Shown piece after piece: positions 7,894 through 16,721 of a stretch of DNA of 33,615 bases; the stretch's first letter is position 1; every line of letters starts with the position of its first letter. The stretch spans positions 1 through 33,615 of the forward strand of contig DVFT01000188.1 in the NCBI GenBank assembly GCA_018713105.1, given 5' to 3'. The stretch comes from Candidatus Limivivens merdigallinarum. Its GTDB lineage: Bacteria > Bacillota > Clostridia > Lachnospirales > Lachnospiraceae. Below the pieces are notes generated by a model. That model did not search any database. It saw only the letters and a list, made by a program, of their open reading frames with translations, and was not told where the DNA came from. The position numbers and the translations under genes are program-made.

Positions 7894-8918
7894 ATGAAGA
7901 GAATCTCAAAACCTTATGTTCTGATTCTAGCGTTTATGCTGTGTGTGCTTGCATTTTGTTCCAGTAACAGTACCGCTGCATCCTCAAAGGCAGTTCCCGG
8001 AAAGGTCTCTCTGACCAAAGCTTCCTCATCTGCCTGGAATAAAATCACGGTCCGCTGGAAGAAAGCTTCCAACGCCACCCAATCATCGTGGGTAAAAAAT
8101 ATCTTTATACAGTAAGAGCCTACAACAGCCGTTCCAAAAAATATGGGAAGTATCCTACCAAAGGGCTCTCCGCCAGCACAAAACCTGCTGCTGTGAAAAT
8201 GAAAAAAGCAGCCTTAAATTCCACCAACCAATCTGTGACGGTCTCCTGGAAGAAAGCAAAAGGCTGCAACTATTATCTCGTTTACCGCAAAACCGGCTCT
8301 TCTGCTTGGAAAAGGGTGGCAAAGGTCTCTTCCAGCCAGACTTCCTATACGGATACCGCCCCGGTGAAAGGTCAAACTAACACTTACCGTGTCCGCGGCT
8401 ACTACAGCAGGACCAAAACTTACGGCAGTTACAGTTCCAAATCCGTCTCCGTCCGCGTTCCTGATTCCTCTTCCAATGCCTTCCCCGAAAACCACACCTG
8501 GGTAGAAGCATGGAAGCCAGGGGAACAAGAGATCTGGATGGATTGGACATCCACACTTCCGGATGGCAGCACAGATCCGGGAAGCAATACGGAGATTGTC
8601 ACTTATATCAATACTTGTCGGCAGTGCGGCTATTTCCTTGGACGTGACGATGAGCTCCTGACCTTACGCCTTTTAAACCATATAGAAACCTCCGACTGTC
8701 CCGGTTCCTACACCCTGGTCCCGGTGACTGCCGTCTACCGCCTCCTGGAATGCACCCAGTGTATTGCCTATAAGCGGGGAACCTTCCTCCACTATATCTA
8801 CCCTGCGTATCCAAACGGGAACTTTACGCTTCTCCCGTCTTACGTGGAACTGACCCCGGAACAGATCCAGGAGCTGGGTCTTCCCCCAAATGGTCGGTGC
8901 AACTCGATTTTTGTTTAA
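7894..8918 (+). pseudogene. Exported FN3-domain protein, broken by an internal deletion
   Basis: ATG 7894 gives MKRISKPYVLILAFMLCVLAF, an export signal, then the start of an FN3 domain (KVSLTKASSSAWNKITVRWKKASNAT). The frame then ends at 8115. The other frame resumes with YLYTVRAYNSRSKKYGKYP, the end of the same FN3 domain. Against the FN3 units of the neighbouring minus-strand protein, about 35 codons plus a frameshift are missing near 8080-8090. A second, complete FN3 unit follows, then a C-terminal region with two C-x2-C pairs (CRQC and CTQC) that may bind metal. The gene converges on the intact FN3 gene with a 4-bp overlap of stop codons. The broken state is clear; the family of the C-terminus is not. 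Confidence 0.75.
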
Positions 8919-10465
8919 TATTTGGAAAAATCAATCTTCCCGATATTCTCCACAATCCCCGTCTCCAGCATGGGACAGATCGTGTAGAGGTTCCCCTCGG
9001 AAGATTTCACATAGGCGTGCAGGGGATCACTGACATTTCCGGTGATCATCTTCACATCATACCCCACCAGATACCCGATATCACACAAAAGCCTTGGCGA
9101 CGTATAGGAATCCATCCTGTGATTCTGCCAGATGGCGCCTATTTCCGAGAGCAGACTTGCATAGACATAATCGCCCGCCGACTGGTCGTACTTCACCGCA
9201 TGATACCGGTATTTCGTCTGGGAAGATGCGCTGTTTCCGTAAAATTCCCCGTTGACGATCGCCTCGAATTTTTCCTTGGGCGTCATATCCGACGTTGTGT
9301 AGGTGCGGATCATCCCTTGAATCCATTCCTTCTCCGCCTCTATGTAATCCTTCACCCGGATCTTCAGGGAAGCGCCGGTCTCATAACAATACGCGGGATC
9401 ATTGCCAATGTAGATGGAATTCTCCAGATATTCCTCTTTGAGTTCATAAACCTCCAAAGTGTAGGTACCGGCTTTCTCCGGCTGGAGCTGGCGGAGATAT
9501 CCGCCGTCTACCTTCAGCCAGTTTCCCACCTGGGTTCCCTCCACATCGTCAAAGGAGTCTTCGCTGAGGACAACACCCGTGGTGATATCCGGATCAGAAT
9601 GTATCCGGATAGAGCTGTAGTCAGGGTTATTGGTTTTGATATACAGAATAGGACCCGACGTGGCTGAGTCTGTATACACCTCCGGATAAGGGTTCATCAG
9701 GATCAGCTCATAGCTGTAGCGCGCCTTTTGGACGGGTTCTTTGGTCGTGGTTGTCTTTTTCGGGATCCGGACGGTTCTGACATTGCTGTAAGGTCCGTAC
9801 TTGCCGGAGTTCTTGTTGTAGCCCCTTACCGCATAGGTATATCTGGTATTTGCCTTCAGCGGATATTTTGCGGAGGAGCGGTGTGTATAGCTGGTTCTGC
9901 CCGCGGAAACCGTGGCAATGGCTTTCCAGGTCTTTGTGCCATATTTCCGGTAATAGATCCGGTAGCTGGTGGCATTGGAAACTTTTGCCCAGGAAAGCCT
10001 GACGCTGCCGGACGAAAGGGCAGATGCTTTTTTCAGGTTTACCTTAGCCGGGGTCGCCTTGGGAATGCGGACCGTCTTGACGCTGCTGTAGGGTCCGTAC
10101 TGTTTGGTCCTGCTGTTGTAGGCGCGTACCCGATAGGCATACTTAATCCCGCTCTTCAGAGGATATTTCTTAGAGGAACGGTGCGTGTACTGCGTCTTGG
10201 TGCTTTTAACGTCAGCGATCACGTTCCAGGATTTCGCGCTGGCTTTCCGATAGTAGATCTTATAGCTGGTCGCACCTGATACCTTCTTCCAGCGAAGGGT
10301 GACCTTACCCGCTGCAGATGCGGATATTTTCTGTATCGTCACCTTTGAGGGAGCCTTCGCTTTCGCGGCAAGTGCGCCTGTTGGAAGCAGAACGACCATA
10401 CAGAACGTCAGCAGCATCAGAAATGTCAGTTTCTTGTATTTTTTCTTCACCAATGTCTTTTTCAT
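8915..10465 (-). CDS. Exported protein with two FN3 domains and a transglutaminase-like C-terminal domain
   Basis: The start ATG 10465 sits behind AAAGGAG; upstream codons in the open frame lack a ribosome site. The 516-residue product has a signal peptide (about 1-33), two FN3 units (about 38-132 and 136-230) with the repeated IYYRK...YTHRSS.KYPL pattern, a linker with KKTTTTKEP, and a C-terminal region. The last 120 residues (MTPKEKFEAIVNGEFYG...SPRLLCDIGYLVGYDVKMITG...DPLHAYVK...LYTICP) resemble the transglutaminase/protease-like fold: a helix, then G-x-x-V-x-G-like strands, then HAYV. The nucleophile Cys is not at its usual place, where the sequence reads MDSYTS, so the fold may be inactive. 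No LPxTG anchor is seen, so it is probably secreted. Confidence 0.75.
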   Translation of the reverse strand: MKKTLVKKKYKKLTFLMLLTFCMVVLLPTGALAAKAKAPSKVTIQKISASAAGKVTLRWKKVSGATSYKIYYRKASAKSWNVIADVKSTKTQYTHRSSKKYPLKSGIKYAYRVRAYNSRTKQYGPYSSVKTVRIPKATPAKVNLKKASALSSGSVRLSWAKVSNATSYRIYYRKYGTKTWKAIATVSAGRTSYTHRSSAKYPLKANTRYTYAVRGYNKNSGKYGPYSNVRTVRIPKKTTTTKEPVQKARYSYELILMNPYPEVYTDSATSGPILYIKTNNPDYSSIRIHSDPDITTGVVLSEDSFDDVEGTQVGNWLKVDGGYLRQLQPEKAGTYTLEVYELKEEYLENSIYIGNDPAYCYETGASLKIRVKDYIEAEKEWIQGMIRTYTTSDMTPKEKFEAIVNGEFYGNSASSQTKYRYHAVKYDQSAGDYVYASLLSEIGAIWQNHRMDSYTSPRLLCDIGYLVGYDVKMITGNVSDPLHAYVKSSEGNLYTICPMLETGIVENIGKIDFSKY

Positions 10466-10647
10466 AGAGGTCTCCTTTCTCAGCCCTAAACCCTGCGGCA
10501 AACTGCGGGCATCCACTTTATAGCGCCGCCAAATGGACAGAAAGCCATGTCCGCTTGGCTCGCTGCCGACAGGAATAAAAGAAATCCCTCAGCCGCTTAG
10601 GGTTGAAGGATTTTGTATCAGTCAATAAGTTACCTGCTTTCCCATTA

Positions 10648-11004
10648 TTAAAAGGGGAATCCGCCCCCAAGTCCTCCCATTCCTCCGGTCAGCTTAGACA
10701 TCACGGAAGCGGTCTCTTCCTCTACCTTGCGGAGCGCTTCATTGGTGGCTGCCATGATGAGGTCCTCCAGCATCTCAATATCATCCGGGTCTACTGCTTC
10801 CTCCTGGAGCTTTACCTTGGTGACCTCTCTCTTGCCGGAGACGGTCACTTCCACTGCCCCGCCTCCTGCGGTGGCGGTGAATTCTTTCTCCTCCAGAGCC
10901 TTCTGGTTCTCTTCCATCTGGCGCTGCATCTTCTGCGCTTGCTTCATCAGGTTATTCATATTGCCAGGCATCATACCGCCTGGGAATCCTCCACGTTTTG
11001 CCAT
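10648..11004 (-). CDS. YbaB/EbfC-family nucleoid-associated protein
   Basis: A 118-residue DNA-binding protein of the YbaB/EbfC family, which forms dimers that coat DNA. The sequence shows the family pattern: a Gly/Met-rich start with [20 protein letters not shown], the central [20 protein letters not shown], then [19 protein letters not shown]. The glycine-rich tail [12 protein letters not shown] is common. The start has AAGGAGG. The gene lies 14 bp after dnaX and is clearly in the same operon. Confidence 0.95.
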   Translation of the reverse strand: MAKRGGFPGGMMPGNMNNLMKQAQKMQRQMEENQKALEEKEFTATAGGGAVEVTVSGKREVTKVKLQEEAVDPDDIEMLEDLIMAATNEALRKVEEETASVMSKLTGGMGGLGGGFPF

Positions 11005-11018
11005 GGAAATGGTCCTCC

Positions 11019-12671
11019 TTATTCTTCTTCAATCACAATATCTGCATGGATCTGCTGCAATGCCTGGTCTACGGTGATCTTTGAGAGCCTCCCCTGGGTG
11101 AGATGTTCATCCTGGGAAAGGATCATCTTGATCTCCACCTGTTTGCCAAGTTTGCTGGAAATAATGCCTTCCAGAAGCTTCTTCGTCTCAGGATCATTGA
11201 TGTAGCGTTCTCCCAGGAAATCCGCAAACACGATGAACAGCCGGTTGTCCTCTCCCGATGTGTTGTACTTAGGTATGGCGCTGGAAAGGACGACTTTGAG
11301 CCTGCCGTCGTGGATTTCCGCCAGGATGCTGCGCCACATGCTCATCACCTTCTGGAGGTCTTCGGGCGCTGCCCGATCCTCAAACTCTGCCTGGGGCATT
11401 TCCTCTTCCTGTTCCTGGTACGGGATCTCAAGTCCCCCAAAGAACTCATCCTCGTCCTTTGCCGGCCCTTCTTTCGGAATATTCCGATGCCCGCCAGGTG
11501 TTCCAGCCACTATCATACCAGATTCCAGCTTTTTTTCAAGTACCCGAATCCGTTCCAGCAGAGAAATTTCGTCATTTTCCATCTGAGGACGGCAGAGCTT
11601 GATGAGCGCCACCTCCAGCGTGACTCTCTTGGAAGAAGCATATTTCATCTGGTTGCCAAGCTCCGAGAAGATCCGGATATAGCGAATGAGGGTGTCCTCC
11701 CGGATCATCCCTGCCTCTTCGCGAAGCTTCATTAGATTTTCCGTGGAGACGTCCAGGACATCCTCCAGTTCCTCCGAGGATTTCAAAAGCAGGAGGTTTC
11801 GGAGATACCAGGTAAAGTCGCTGACAAACTGGGAAAGTTCCCTGCCCTGCATGATCAGATCCTCCACCTGCTTCATCACCTCTGCCACCTTGTTGGCGAG
11901 GATTTCCCGCAAAAGAGCGCTGAACACATCGGTATCCACCGCTCCTAAGACCTCCAGCACATTATCATAGGTAAGCTTTTCCCCCAGATAAAAGGCGATG
12001 CACTGATCCAGAAGGCTTAGGGCATCACGCATGGAGCCGTCCGCCTTCTTTGCAATATAGCGGAGAGCTTTCTCTTCCACCTCCACCTGTTCCTTCTCCA
12101 TCAGCTCCATGAGACGGTCGGTGATGGTGTTCATGGAAATCCTCTTGAAGTCATACCGCTGGCAGCGGGACAGAATGGTGATGGGGATCTTGTGGGCTTC
12201 TGTGGTCGCCAGGATGAAGATCACATAGGAGGGCGGTTCCTCCAGAGTTTTTAAAAGGGCATTGAATGCCCCTATTGATAACATATGAACCTCGTCGATG
12301 ATATAGACTTTGAACCGTCCCGTGGTAGGAGAATATGCCACCTCGTCCCGGATCTCACGGATATTGTCCACACCGTTGTTGGACGCCGCATCGATCTCAA
12401 TCACGTTCATGGAGGTGCCTTCTGCGATTGCCTTGCAGCTTTCACATTCTCCGCAGGGGTTGCCATCTACAGGATGTTCGCAGTTGACCGCCTTTGCCAG
12501 AATCTTTGCCACCGTGGTTTTTCCGGTTCCTCTGGTGCCGCAGAACAGATAGGCATGACCGATGCGATCCGCCTTGATCTGATTTTTCAACGTTGTCACA
12601 ATTGCGTCCTGACCCTTCACCGAAGCGAAGGTGTCAGGACGGAATTTGCGGTATAATGCGGTATAGCTCAT
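11019..12671 (-). CDS. dnaX: DNA polymerase III subunit gamma/tau
   Basis: The clamp-loader ATPase and organiser of the replicative polymerase. The 550-residue protein has Walker [10 protein letters not shown] (45-53), four zinc-binding cysteines (C64, C73, C76, C79), Walker B IIDEVH (124-129) and the SRC motif in [11 protein letters not shown] variable linker at about 375-430 precedes the tau C-terminus. The start uses GGAGACTAAGC, which overlaps the pfkA stop, so translation is probably coupled. Codons 379-381 read GAA AAA AAG, which contains the heptamer A AAA AAG in the slippery frame used by E. coli dnaX. A -1 slip would add 28 codons and stop, giving a gamma-like form of about 409 residues. 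A 41-bp stretch around this site recurs upstream of recR. Confidence 0.97.
   Translation of the reverse strand: MSYTALYRKFRPDTFASVKGQDAIVTTLKNQIKADRIGHAYLFCGTRGTGKTTVAKILAKAVNCEHPVDGNPCGECESCKAIAEGTSMNVIEIDAASNNGVDNIREIRDEVAYSPTTGRFKVYIIDEVHMLSIGAFNALLKTLEEPPSYVIFILATTEAHKIPITILSRCQRYDFKRISMNTITDRLMELMEKEQVEVEEKALRYIAKKADGSMRDALSLLDQCIAFYLGEKLTYDNVLEVLGAVDTDVFSALLREILANKVAEVMKQVEDLIMQGRELSQFVSDFTWYLRNLLLLKSSEELEDVLDVSTENLMKLREEAGMIREDTLIRYIRIFSELGNQMKYASSKRVTLEVALIKLCRPQMENDEISLLERIRVLEKKLESGMIVAGTPGGHRNIPKEGPAKDEDEFFGGLEIPYQEQEEEMPQAEFEDRAAPEDLQKVMSMWRSILAEIHDGRLKVVLSSAIPKYNTSGEDNRLFIVFADFLGERYINDPETKKLLEGIISSKLGKQVEIKMILSQDEHLTQGRLSKITVDQALQQIHADIVIEEE
11504..11544. repeat. dnaX copy of the 41-bp segment repeated upstream of recR
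   Basis: The segment matches 7757-7797 at 39 of 41 bases. Here it is coding and encodes dnaX residues [14 protein letters not shown] in the linker between ATPase and C-terminal parts. It also contains the slippery heptamer. Confidence 0.9.
11529..11536 (-). promoter_or_regulatory. Slippery heptamer A AAA AAG for possible -1 frameshifting in dnaX
   Basis: Seven A followed by G on the minus strand, read in the zero frame as GAA AAA AAG. This is the register needed for simultaneous slippage of two lysine tRNAs. The -1 frame then stays open for 28 codons to a TGA. The palindrome CGGAATATTCCG lies about 45 nt downstream. I found no clear stem-loop at the usual 5-9 nt spacing. Confidence 0.5.
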
Positions 12672-12673
12672 GC

Positions 12674-13747
12674 TTAGTCTCCAAAACTAATTCCTACGGC
12701 TTTCGCCTGCTTGATGATCTGGTCATCGGGGGAAACCATCTTAAGCTTTCCGGCTACCTCACCCAACGGCACTTTTTTGCATTTGCCGTTGACCATGCCT
12801 ACCATATAGCCATATTCGCCCTTTACGATCATCTGCGCTGCCGCAGCACCCAGCCTGGTAGAAAGAACACGGTCATAAGGACAGGGACTTCCGCCTCTCT
12901 GGGTATGGCCGGGAACCGTAATACGGACTTCCACTCCAGTTTTTTCTAAAATCTGCTGGGCAAGCTCATAGGATACGGACGGATACTTGTAGTTCTTCAT
13001 CTTCTCCTTGTATTCCTTCTTGGACAGTTTCGCGTCCTCCTTGGAAATAGCGCCCTCTGCCACTGCCAGGATGGTAAAGCCCTTTCCAGCCTGGGTCCTC
13101 TTGTTGATCGCCTCCACGACCTTGTCAATATCATAAGGAATCTCAGGGATCAGCACGATATCCGCGCCGCCTGCGATACCTGCATGGAGCGTCAGCCAGC
13201 CAACTTTATGTCCCATGATCTCTACCACAAAGACACGGTTATGGGAAGCCGCCGTTGTATGGATACAGTCGATGGCATCTGTGGCGATATCCACTGCGCT
13301 CTGGAATCCAAAGGTCATATCGGTTCCATAGATATCATTGTCGATGGTCTTCGGCAGATGGATGACGTTCAGCCCCTCCTCCCGGAGCAGGTTCGCCGTC
13401 TTCTGAGTTCCATTGCCCCCCAGGATCACCAGGCAGTCCAGGCGCAGCTTATAATAATTCTGCTTCATTGCCTCGACCTTGTCCACCCCGTTCTCATCGG
13501 GAACGCGCATCAGCTTGAACGGCTGCCTGGAAGTACCGAGAATCGTACCGCCCTTGGTCAGAATACCAGAGAAATCGCTGGAGGTCAGCATCCGGTAATC
13601 CCCGTAGATCAAGCCCTTGTAGCCATTCATGAACCCATAGACTTCCAGTTCATCCAGCATATTGCTCAAGCCCTTTACAACGCCGCGCATGGTGGCATTC
13701 AGTGCCTGACAGTCACCGCCGCTGGTCAATAACCCTATTCTTTTCAT
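12674..13747 (-). CDS. 6-phosphofructokinase, PfkA family with group III / PPi-type signature
   Basis: Phosphorylates fructose 6-phosphate in glycolysis. The start is ATG 13747, about 10 nt after AAAGGA; an upstream in-frame GTG at 13756 is too close to that site. The 357-residue protein has LTSGGDCQALN (7-17), GGNGTQKT (110-117), PKTIDND (132-138) and GHTQRGGSPCPYDR. Lys in PKTIDND replaces the Gly of classical ATP enzymes and is seen in pyrophosphate-dependent and group III enzymes. Gly in GGNGT points to ATP. The usual Asp of GGDG is Asn, and the usual MGR is MGH. The phosphoryl donor is therefore open. It heads the pfkA-dnaX-ybaB operon. Confidence 0.9.
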   Translation of the reverse strand: MKRIGLLTSGGDCQALNATMRGVVKGLSNMLDELEVYGFMNGYKGLIYGDYRMLTSSDFSGILTKGGTILGTSRQPFKLMRVPDENGVDKVEAMKQNYYKLRLDCLVILGGNGTQKTANLLREEGLNVIHLPKTIDNDIYGTDMTFGFQSAVDIATDAIDCIHTTAASHNRVFVVEIMGHKVGWLTLHAGIAGGADIVLIPEIPYDIDKVVEAINKRTQAGKGFTILAVAEGAISKEDAKLSKKEYKEKMKNYKYPSVSYELAQQILEKTGVEVRITVPGHTQRGGSPCPYDRVLSTRLGAAAAQMIVKGEYGYMVGMVNGKCKKVPLGEVAGKLKMVSPDDQIIKQAKAVGISFGD

Positions 13748-13778
13748 GTGTTTCACATCCTTTACATTTTATGGGTTT

Positions 13779-13806
13779 ATTATACCATATTTTTTGTAGG
13801 AAACAA
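13779..13806 (-). promoter_or_regulatory. Promoter of the pfkA-dnaX-ybaB operon
   Basis: On the minus strand TTGTTT (13806-13801), a 16-bp spacer and TATAAT (13784-13779). It is about 32 bp before ATG 13747. Confidence 0.6.
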
Positions 13807-13853
13807 CCAAAAAGACAGTCTGCGAACAGATTCTTTTTTCGGAACTACCTTTT

Positions 13854-14108
13854 TCAGCACAGCTTGCTTCCATTGGCAGTCAGCTTGAAGCGGCATCCCA
13901 GGTATTCCGCCGCCCTCCTGCACATTGCCATCCGTTTCAGGAAAATCTCAAAATAGTCCATCACGCTGCAGATCGTATCGTCCAGCTCAAGTTCCATCTT
14001 TTTCAGATGATCCAGTTCCTCCAGCACATCTTTCTCTGTCATGGATTTTATTTTATACAGGTAATATTGAATCCATGGAACGGTTTTCATCAAATTCTGG
14101 TAAAGCAT
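13854..14108 (-). CDS. Small hypothetical protein, helical
   Basis: An 84-codon frame with codon usage like its neighbours. The protein is mostly helix-forming, with an acidic coiled-coil-like centre (EKDVLEELDHLKKMELELDD) and a basic C-terminal half with three cysteines (MAMCRRAAEYLGCRFKLTANGSKLC). I do not recognise a family. No clear ribosome site precedes either of the possible ATG starts (14108 and 14090), which lowers confidence. It lies upstream of pfkA on the same strand and divergent from nanE. Confidence 0.45.
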   Translation of the reverse strand: MLYQNLMKTVPWIQYYLYKIKSMTEKDVLEELDHLKKMELELDDTICSVMDYFEIFLKRMAMCRRAAEYLGCRFKLTANGSKLC

Positions 14109-14171
14109 GCACTTAGATTTAGAAAAAATATTTTTTATTTGTTTTAAAATAAAAATTTTTTCTTTTTTCTA

Positions 14172-14200
14172 TTGTATTTTTCAGTGGGAACCATTAGAAT
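14172..14200 (+). promoter_or_regulatory. Promoter of the nanE-nanK-rpiR operon
   Basis: TTGTAT (14172-14177), a 17-bp spacer and TAGAAT (14195-14200). A run of AT palindromes just upstream, including AAAAAATATTTTTT at 14122-14135, could serve as an operator or UP element. The RpiR regulator encoded in the operon is the likely controller (inference). Confidence 0.6.
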
Positions 14201-14232
14201 GAAGGCAGAAATAGAAAGAAGGGGAATTGATT

Positions 14233-14952
14233 ATGCAGAAAAAAGAGTTCTTTTTATCCAAAACAAGAGGGGGGCTCATCGTCTCCTGCCAGGCTCTTGA
14301 GACGGAACCGCTCCACAGTTCCTATATCATGTCCCGTATGGCATATGCTGCCAAGCTGGGAGGCGCCTGCGGCATCCGTGCCAACAGTGTGGAGGACATC
14401 CGGGCGATCCGGGCGACTGTGGATCTGCCCATGATCGGCATCATCAAACAGGAAATCGCCTCTTCTCCCGTTTACATTACCCCCACAGAGGCTTCCGTCG
14501 GCTACCTGGTGGAATGCGGCGTGGAGATCATCGCCCTGGATGCCACCTGCCGTCCGAGACCAGACGGCAGATCTTTGGACGAATTTTTCGCCGTTTTGAG
14601 AAAGCGGTATCCCGATCAGCCTTTCATGGCGGACTGCTCCACCTATGAAGAGGGGATCCATGCCAGGGAAATCGGCTTTGACCTTGTGGGTACGACCCTG
14701 TGTGGGTATACCGATTACACCAAAGGCACTTCCCTCCCGGATTTTGAACTGATCGCCCGGCTGGGGGCAGACCTTCACCTTCCCCTGATCGCGGAAGGCG
14801 GCATCTGGTCGCCGGAAGCACTGAAGAAAGTGCTCTCCACTCCAGGCGTACACGCTGCCGTCATCGGCAGCGCCATCACCCGTCCCATGGAGATCACCCG
14901 GCATTTTGTCGCCGCTGCCAGGGAAGCGCGGGCAGAACAGGAGGGCGTATGA
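14233..14952 (+). CDS. nanE: N-acetylmannosamine-6-phosphate 2-epimerase
   Basis: Converts ManNAc-6-P to GlcNAc-6-P in sialic acid and ManNAc catabolism, in the cytoplasm. The 239-residue TIM-barrel protein shows the family's GLIVSCQALETEPLHSS start, GACGIRANSVEDIRAI, MIGIIKQ, IIALDATCRPRPDGRSL, and the phosphate-binding ends AEGGIWSPEAL and HAAVIGSAITRPMEIT. The start is ATG 14233 with AAGGGG eight bases upstream; a TTG six bases earlier is less suitable. The stop overlaps the nanK start (ATGA), so the two are translationally coupled. No N-acetylneuraminate lyase gene is in the window. Confidence 0.95.
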   Translation: MQKKEFFLSKTRGGLIVSCQALETEPLHSSYIMSRMAYAAKLGGACGIRANSVEDIRAIRATVDLPMIGIIKQEIASSPVYITPTEASVGYLVECGVEIIALDATCRPRPDGRSLDEFFAVLRKRYPDQPFMADCSTYEEGIHAREIGFDLVGTTLCGYTDYTKGTSLPDFELIARLGADLHLPLIAEGGIWSPEALKKVLSTPGVHAAVIGSAITRPMEITRHFVAAAREARAEQEGV

Positions 14953-15845
14953 ATCTTCTCACACTGGATATCGGAGGAACCGCAATGAAATCCGGTCTGT
15001 TCCAGGACGGCATCCTCACCGATTGCCAGGAGCAGCCAAGCCGCGGAAAGGAAGGAATCGGCGCTGTCACCGAAGAGATTTTAAAAACCATCGCAGAAGC
15101 CCATGCACATTCTCCCCTGGACGGGGTGGGCATCAGCATGACCGGGCAGATCTCACCTGGGGACGGGCAGATCATTTTTGCCACCGATTCCATCCCTGGG
15201 GCAACGGGATTTCCCTTGGGGGAGACCATCCGGCAGCAGGTTTCTTTTCCTGTCTCCATCGACAACGACGTAAACTGTGCCGCCGTGGGAGAGGGCTATT
15301 TTGGCAGCGGAAAAAACTTCCGCAATTTTCTCTGCCTGACCTACGGGACCGGGATCGGAGGCGCCATTGTCATTGACAGGAAGGTGTTTTATGGTAAAAT
15401 TGGGATAGCAGGTGAGGTAGGGCATATGGTCACCCACGCAGGCGGTTTGCCCTGTGTCTGCGGAAGGAAAGGGTGCTATGAAATGTACGGCTCCACGAAC
15501 GCGCTGCTTCGCCGTATCAAAGAGATCACCGGTGAGGACTGGAATGGACGCCAGGTGTTTGAACATTTTTCCGCTCCCGCTGTCCGTTCCGCCATCGATG
15601 CCTGGATCGATGAGATCGTATGGGGGCTGATCTCCCTTCTCCACATCTTTAATCCCGAGGCAGTCATCCTGGGCGGCGGAATCCTGGAGCAGCCTTATAT
15701 CTATGATGAGATCGTCCGAAGAACGCTTGATTCCGTGCTGGAAAGCTTTCGCACCTCAGAGCTGGTACGCGCCTCCCTGGGAAATCTGGCTGGAATATAC
15801 GGCGCTTACCACAATATAACTGCCCTGCTTTCCAAAAATCAGTGA
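14949..15845 (+). CDS. nanK: ROK-family sugar kinase, probable N-acetylmannosamine kinase
   Basis: A 298-residue ROK kinase. The phosphate-1 motif LDIGGTAMKSG is at residues 6-16. The catalytic Asp lies in SIDNDVNCAAVGEGYFG. The zinc site of ROK proteins is GHMVTHAGGLPCVCGRKGC, and the adenosine motif is AVILGGGILEQP. There is no N-terminal helix-turn-helix, so it is an enzyme and not a NagC/Mlc-type repressor. Position directly after nanE makes ManNAc the most likely substrate; glucose or another amino sugar cannot be excluded from sequence alone. It overlaps nanE by four bases and is 14 bp before the RpiR regulator. Confidence 0.88.
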   Translation: MNLLTLDIGGTAMKSGLFQDGILTDCQEQPSRGKEGIGAVTEEILKTIAEAHAHSPLDGVGISMTGQISPGDGQIIFATDSIPGATGFPLGETIRQQVSFPVSIDNDVNCAAVGEGYFGSGKNFRNFLCLTYGTGIGGAIVIDRKVFYGKIGIAGEVGHMVTHAGGLPCVCGRKGCYEMYGSTNALLRRIKEITGEDWNGRQVFEHFSAPAVRSAIDAWIDEIVWGLISLLHIFNPEAVILGGGILEQPYIYDEIVRRTLDSVLESFRTSELVRASLGNLAGIYGAYHNITALLSKNQ

Positions 15846-15859
15846 AAAGGAAGGATGTT

Positions 15860-16714
15860 ATGGCTACCACAGACCTTATGAATCAGATTGCCGAAAAATA
15901 TTCCAAATTGACAAAGGCGGAAAAGAAAGTCGCCGATGTGGTACTCTCCTCTCCCCAGGAGGCCCTGAACGCGACGATCAGCGATCTCGCCCGTATGTGC
16001 GGCATCGGCGAGACCAGCGTCTTCCGCTTCTGCCGTTCCCTGAACTTAAACGGCTACCAGGATTTCAAGCTTTCCCTTGCCCTCTCCACTGCCAACGCAG
16101 CCAATCTGGACAAGGAGAAGATCAACGTCAACGATTCCGCCAGCGGTCAGGAAGTGGCAAAACGAGTGCTCCTGGCATACCAGGATGCCTTAAAAACCTC
16201 CTATGACTCCCTGGATCTTGGCGCTGTGTCAGATGCCGTGGATCTGATGCTCCATGCCAGAGTGATCCATTTCTTCGGCTTTGGAGGCTCTGGCATCTCC
16301 GCTATGGAGGCGCAGAACAAATTCTATAAGATCATGTCCAATGTCGTCTTCAATCCGGACAGCCACCTCCAGCTCACCCAGGCGTCCCTCATCCAGCCGG
16401 AGGACGCGGCAGTGATCTTCTGCAATTCCGGCATCACCAAGGACAGCATTCAGATTGCAAAGCTCTGCCACCAAAGAAACGCCGCAGTCATCTTCATCAC
16501 AAAGTTTCAGAAGACACCTGCGGCGCCATATACGGATGTTCTCCTTCTCTGCGGATCCAACGAGGGTCCCATGGAAGGGGGTTCGATTGCCACGAAGACC
16601 TCTCAGCTGTTCCTGATCGACATTCTCTATGCAGAGTTGTTCCGGAAAATGGGGGAAAAAGCCCTGTCAAACAAGAAGATTACATCCGGTGTCATTGCGG
16701 AAAAAATGATGTAG
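15860..16714 (+). CDS. MurR/RpiR-family transcriptional regulator
   Basis: A 284-residue regulator with an N-terminal HTH domain (LTKAEKKVADVVLSSPQEAL, then ISDLARMCGIGETSVFRFCRSL) and a C-terminal SIS sugar-phosphate-binding domain (VIHFFGFGGSGISAMEAQNKF; AVIFCNSGITKDSIQIAKLC). Such proteins sense sugar phosphates and control the operon in which they sit. Here the ligand is likely ManNAc-6-P or GlcNAc-6-P. ATG 15860 follows AAGGAAGGA. The 3' end converges on the hydrolase gene with only 7 bp between stops and no terminator visible. Confidence 0.93.
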   Translation: MATTDLMNQIAEKYSKLTKAEKKVADVVLSSPQEALNATISDLARMCGIGETSVFRFCRSLNLNGYQDFKLSLALSTANAANLDKEKINVNDSASGQEVAKRVLLAYQDALKTSYDSLDLGAVSDAVDLMLHARVIHFFGFGGSGISAMEAQNKFYKIMSNVVFNPDSHLQLTQASLIQPEDAAVIFCNSGITKDSIQIAKLCHQRNAAVIFITKFQKTPAAPYTDVLLLCGSNEGPMEGGSIATKTSQLFLIDILYAELFRKMGEKALSNKKITSGVIAEKMM

Positions 16715-16721
16715 GAATTTT

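Noticed and set aside
10540..10565. Terminator between ybaB and the FN3 gene
   Set aside because: A short GGACA/TGTCC hairpin is present but no T run follows on either strand.
13748..13756. GTG at 13756 as the pfkA start
   Set aside because: It lies one base from the AAAGGA site; ATG 13747 has workable spacing and matches the usual family start MKRIGLLTSGGD.
14077..14090. CcpA cre site near the nanE promoter
   Set aside because: The sequence resembles a cre box only if one base is inserted and the central CG is displaced.
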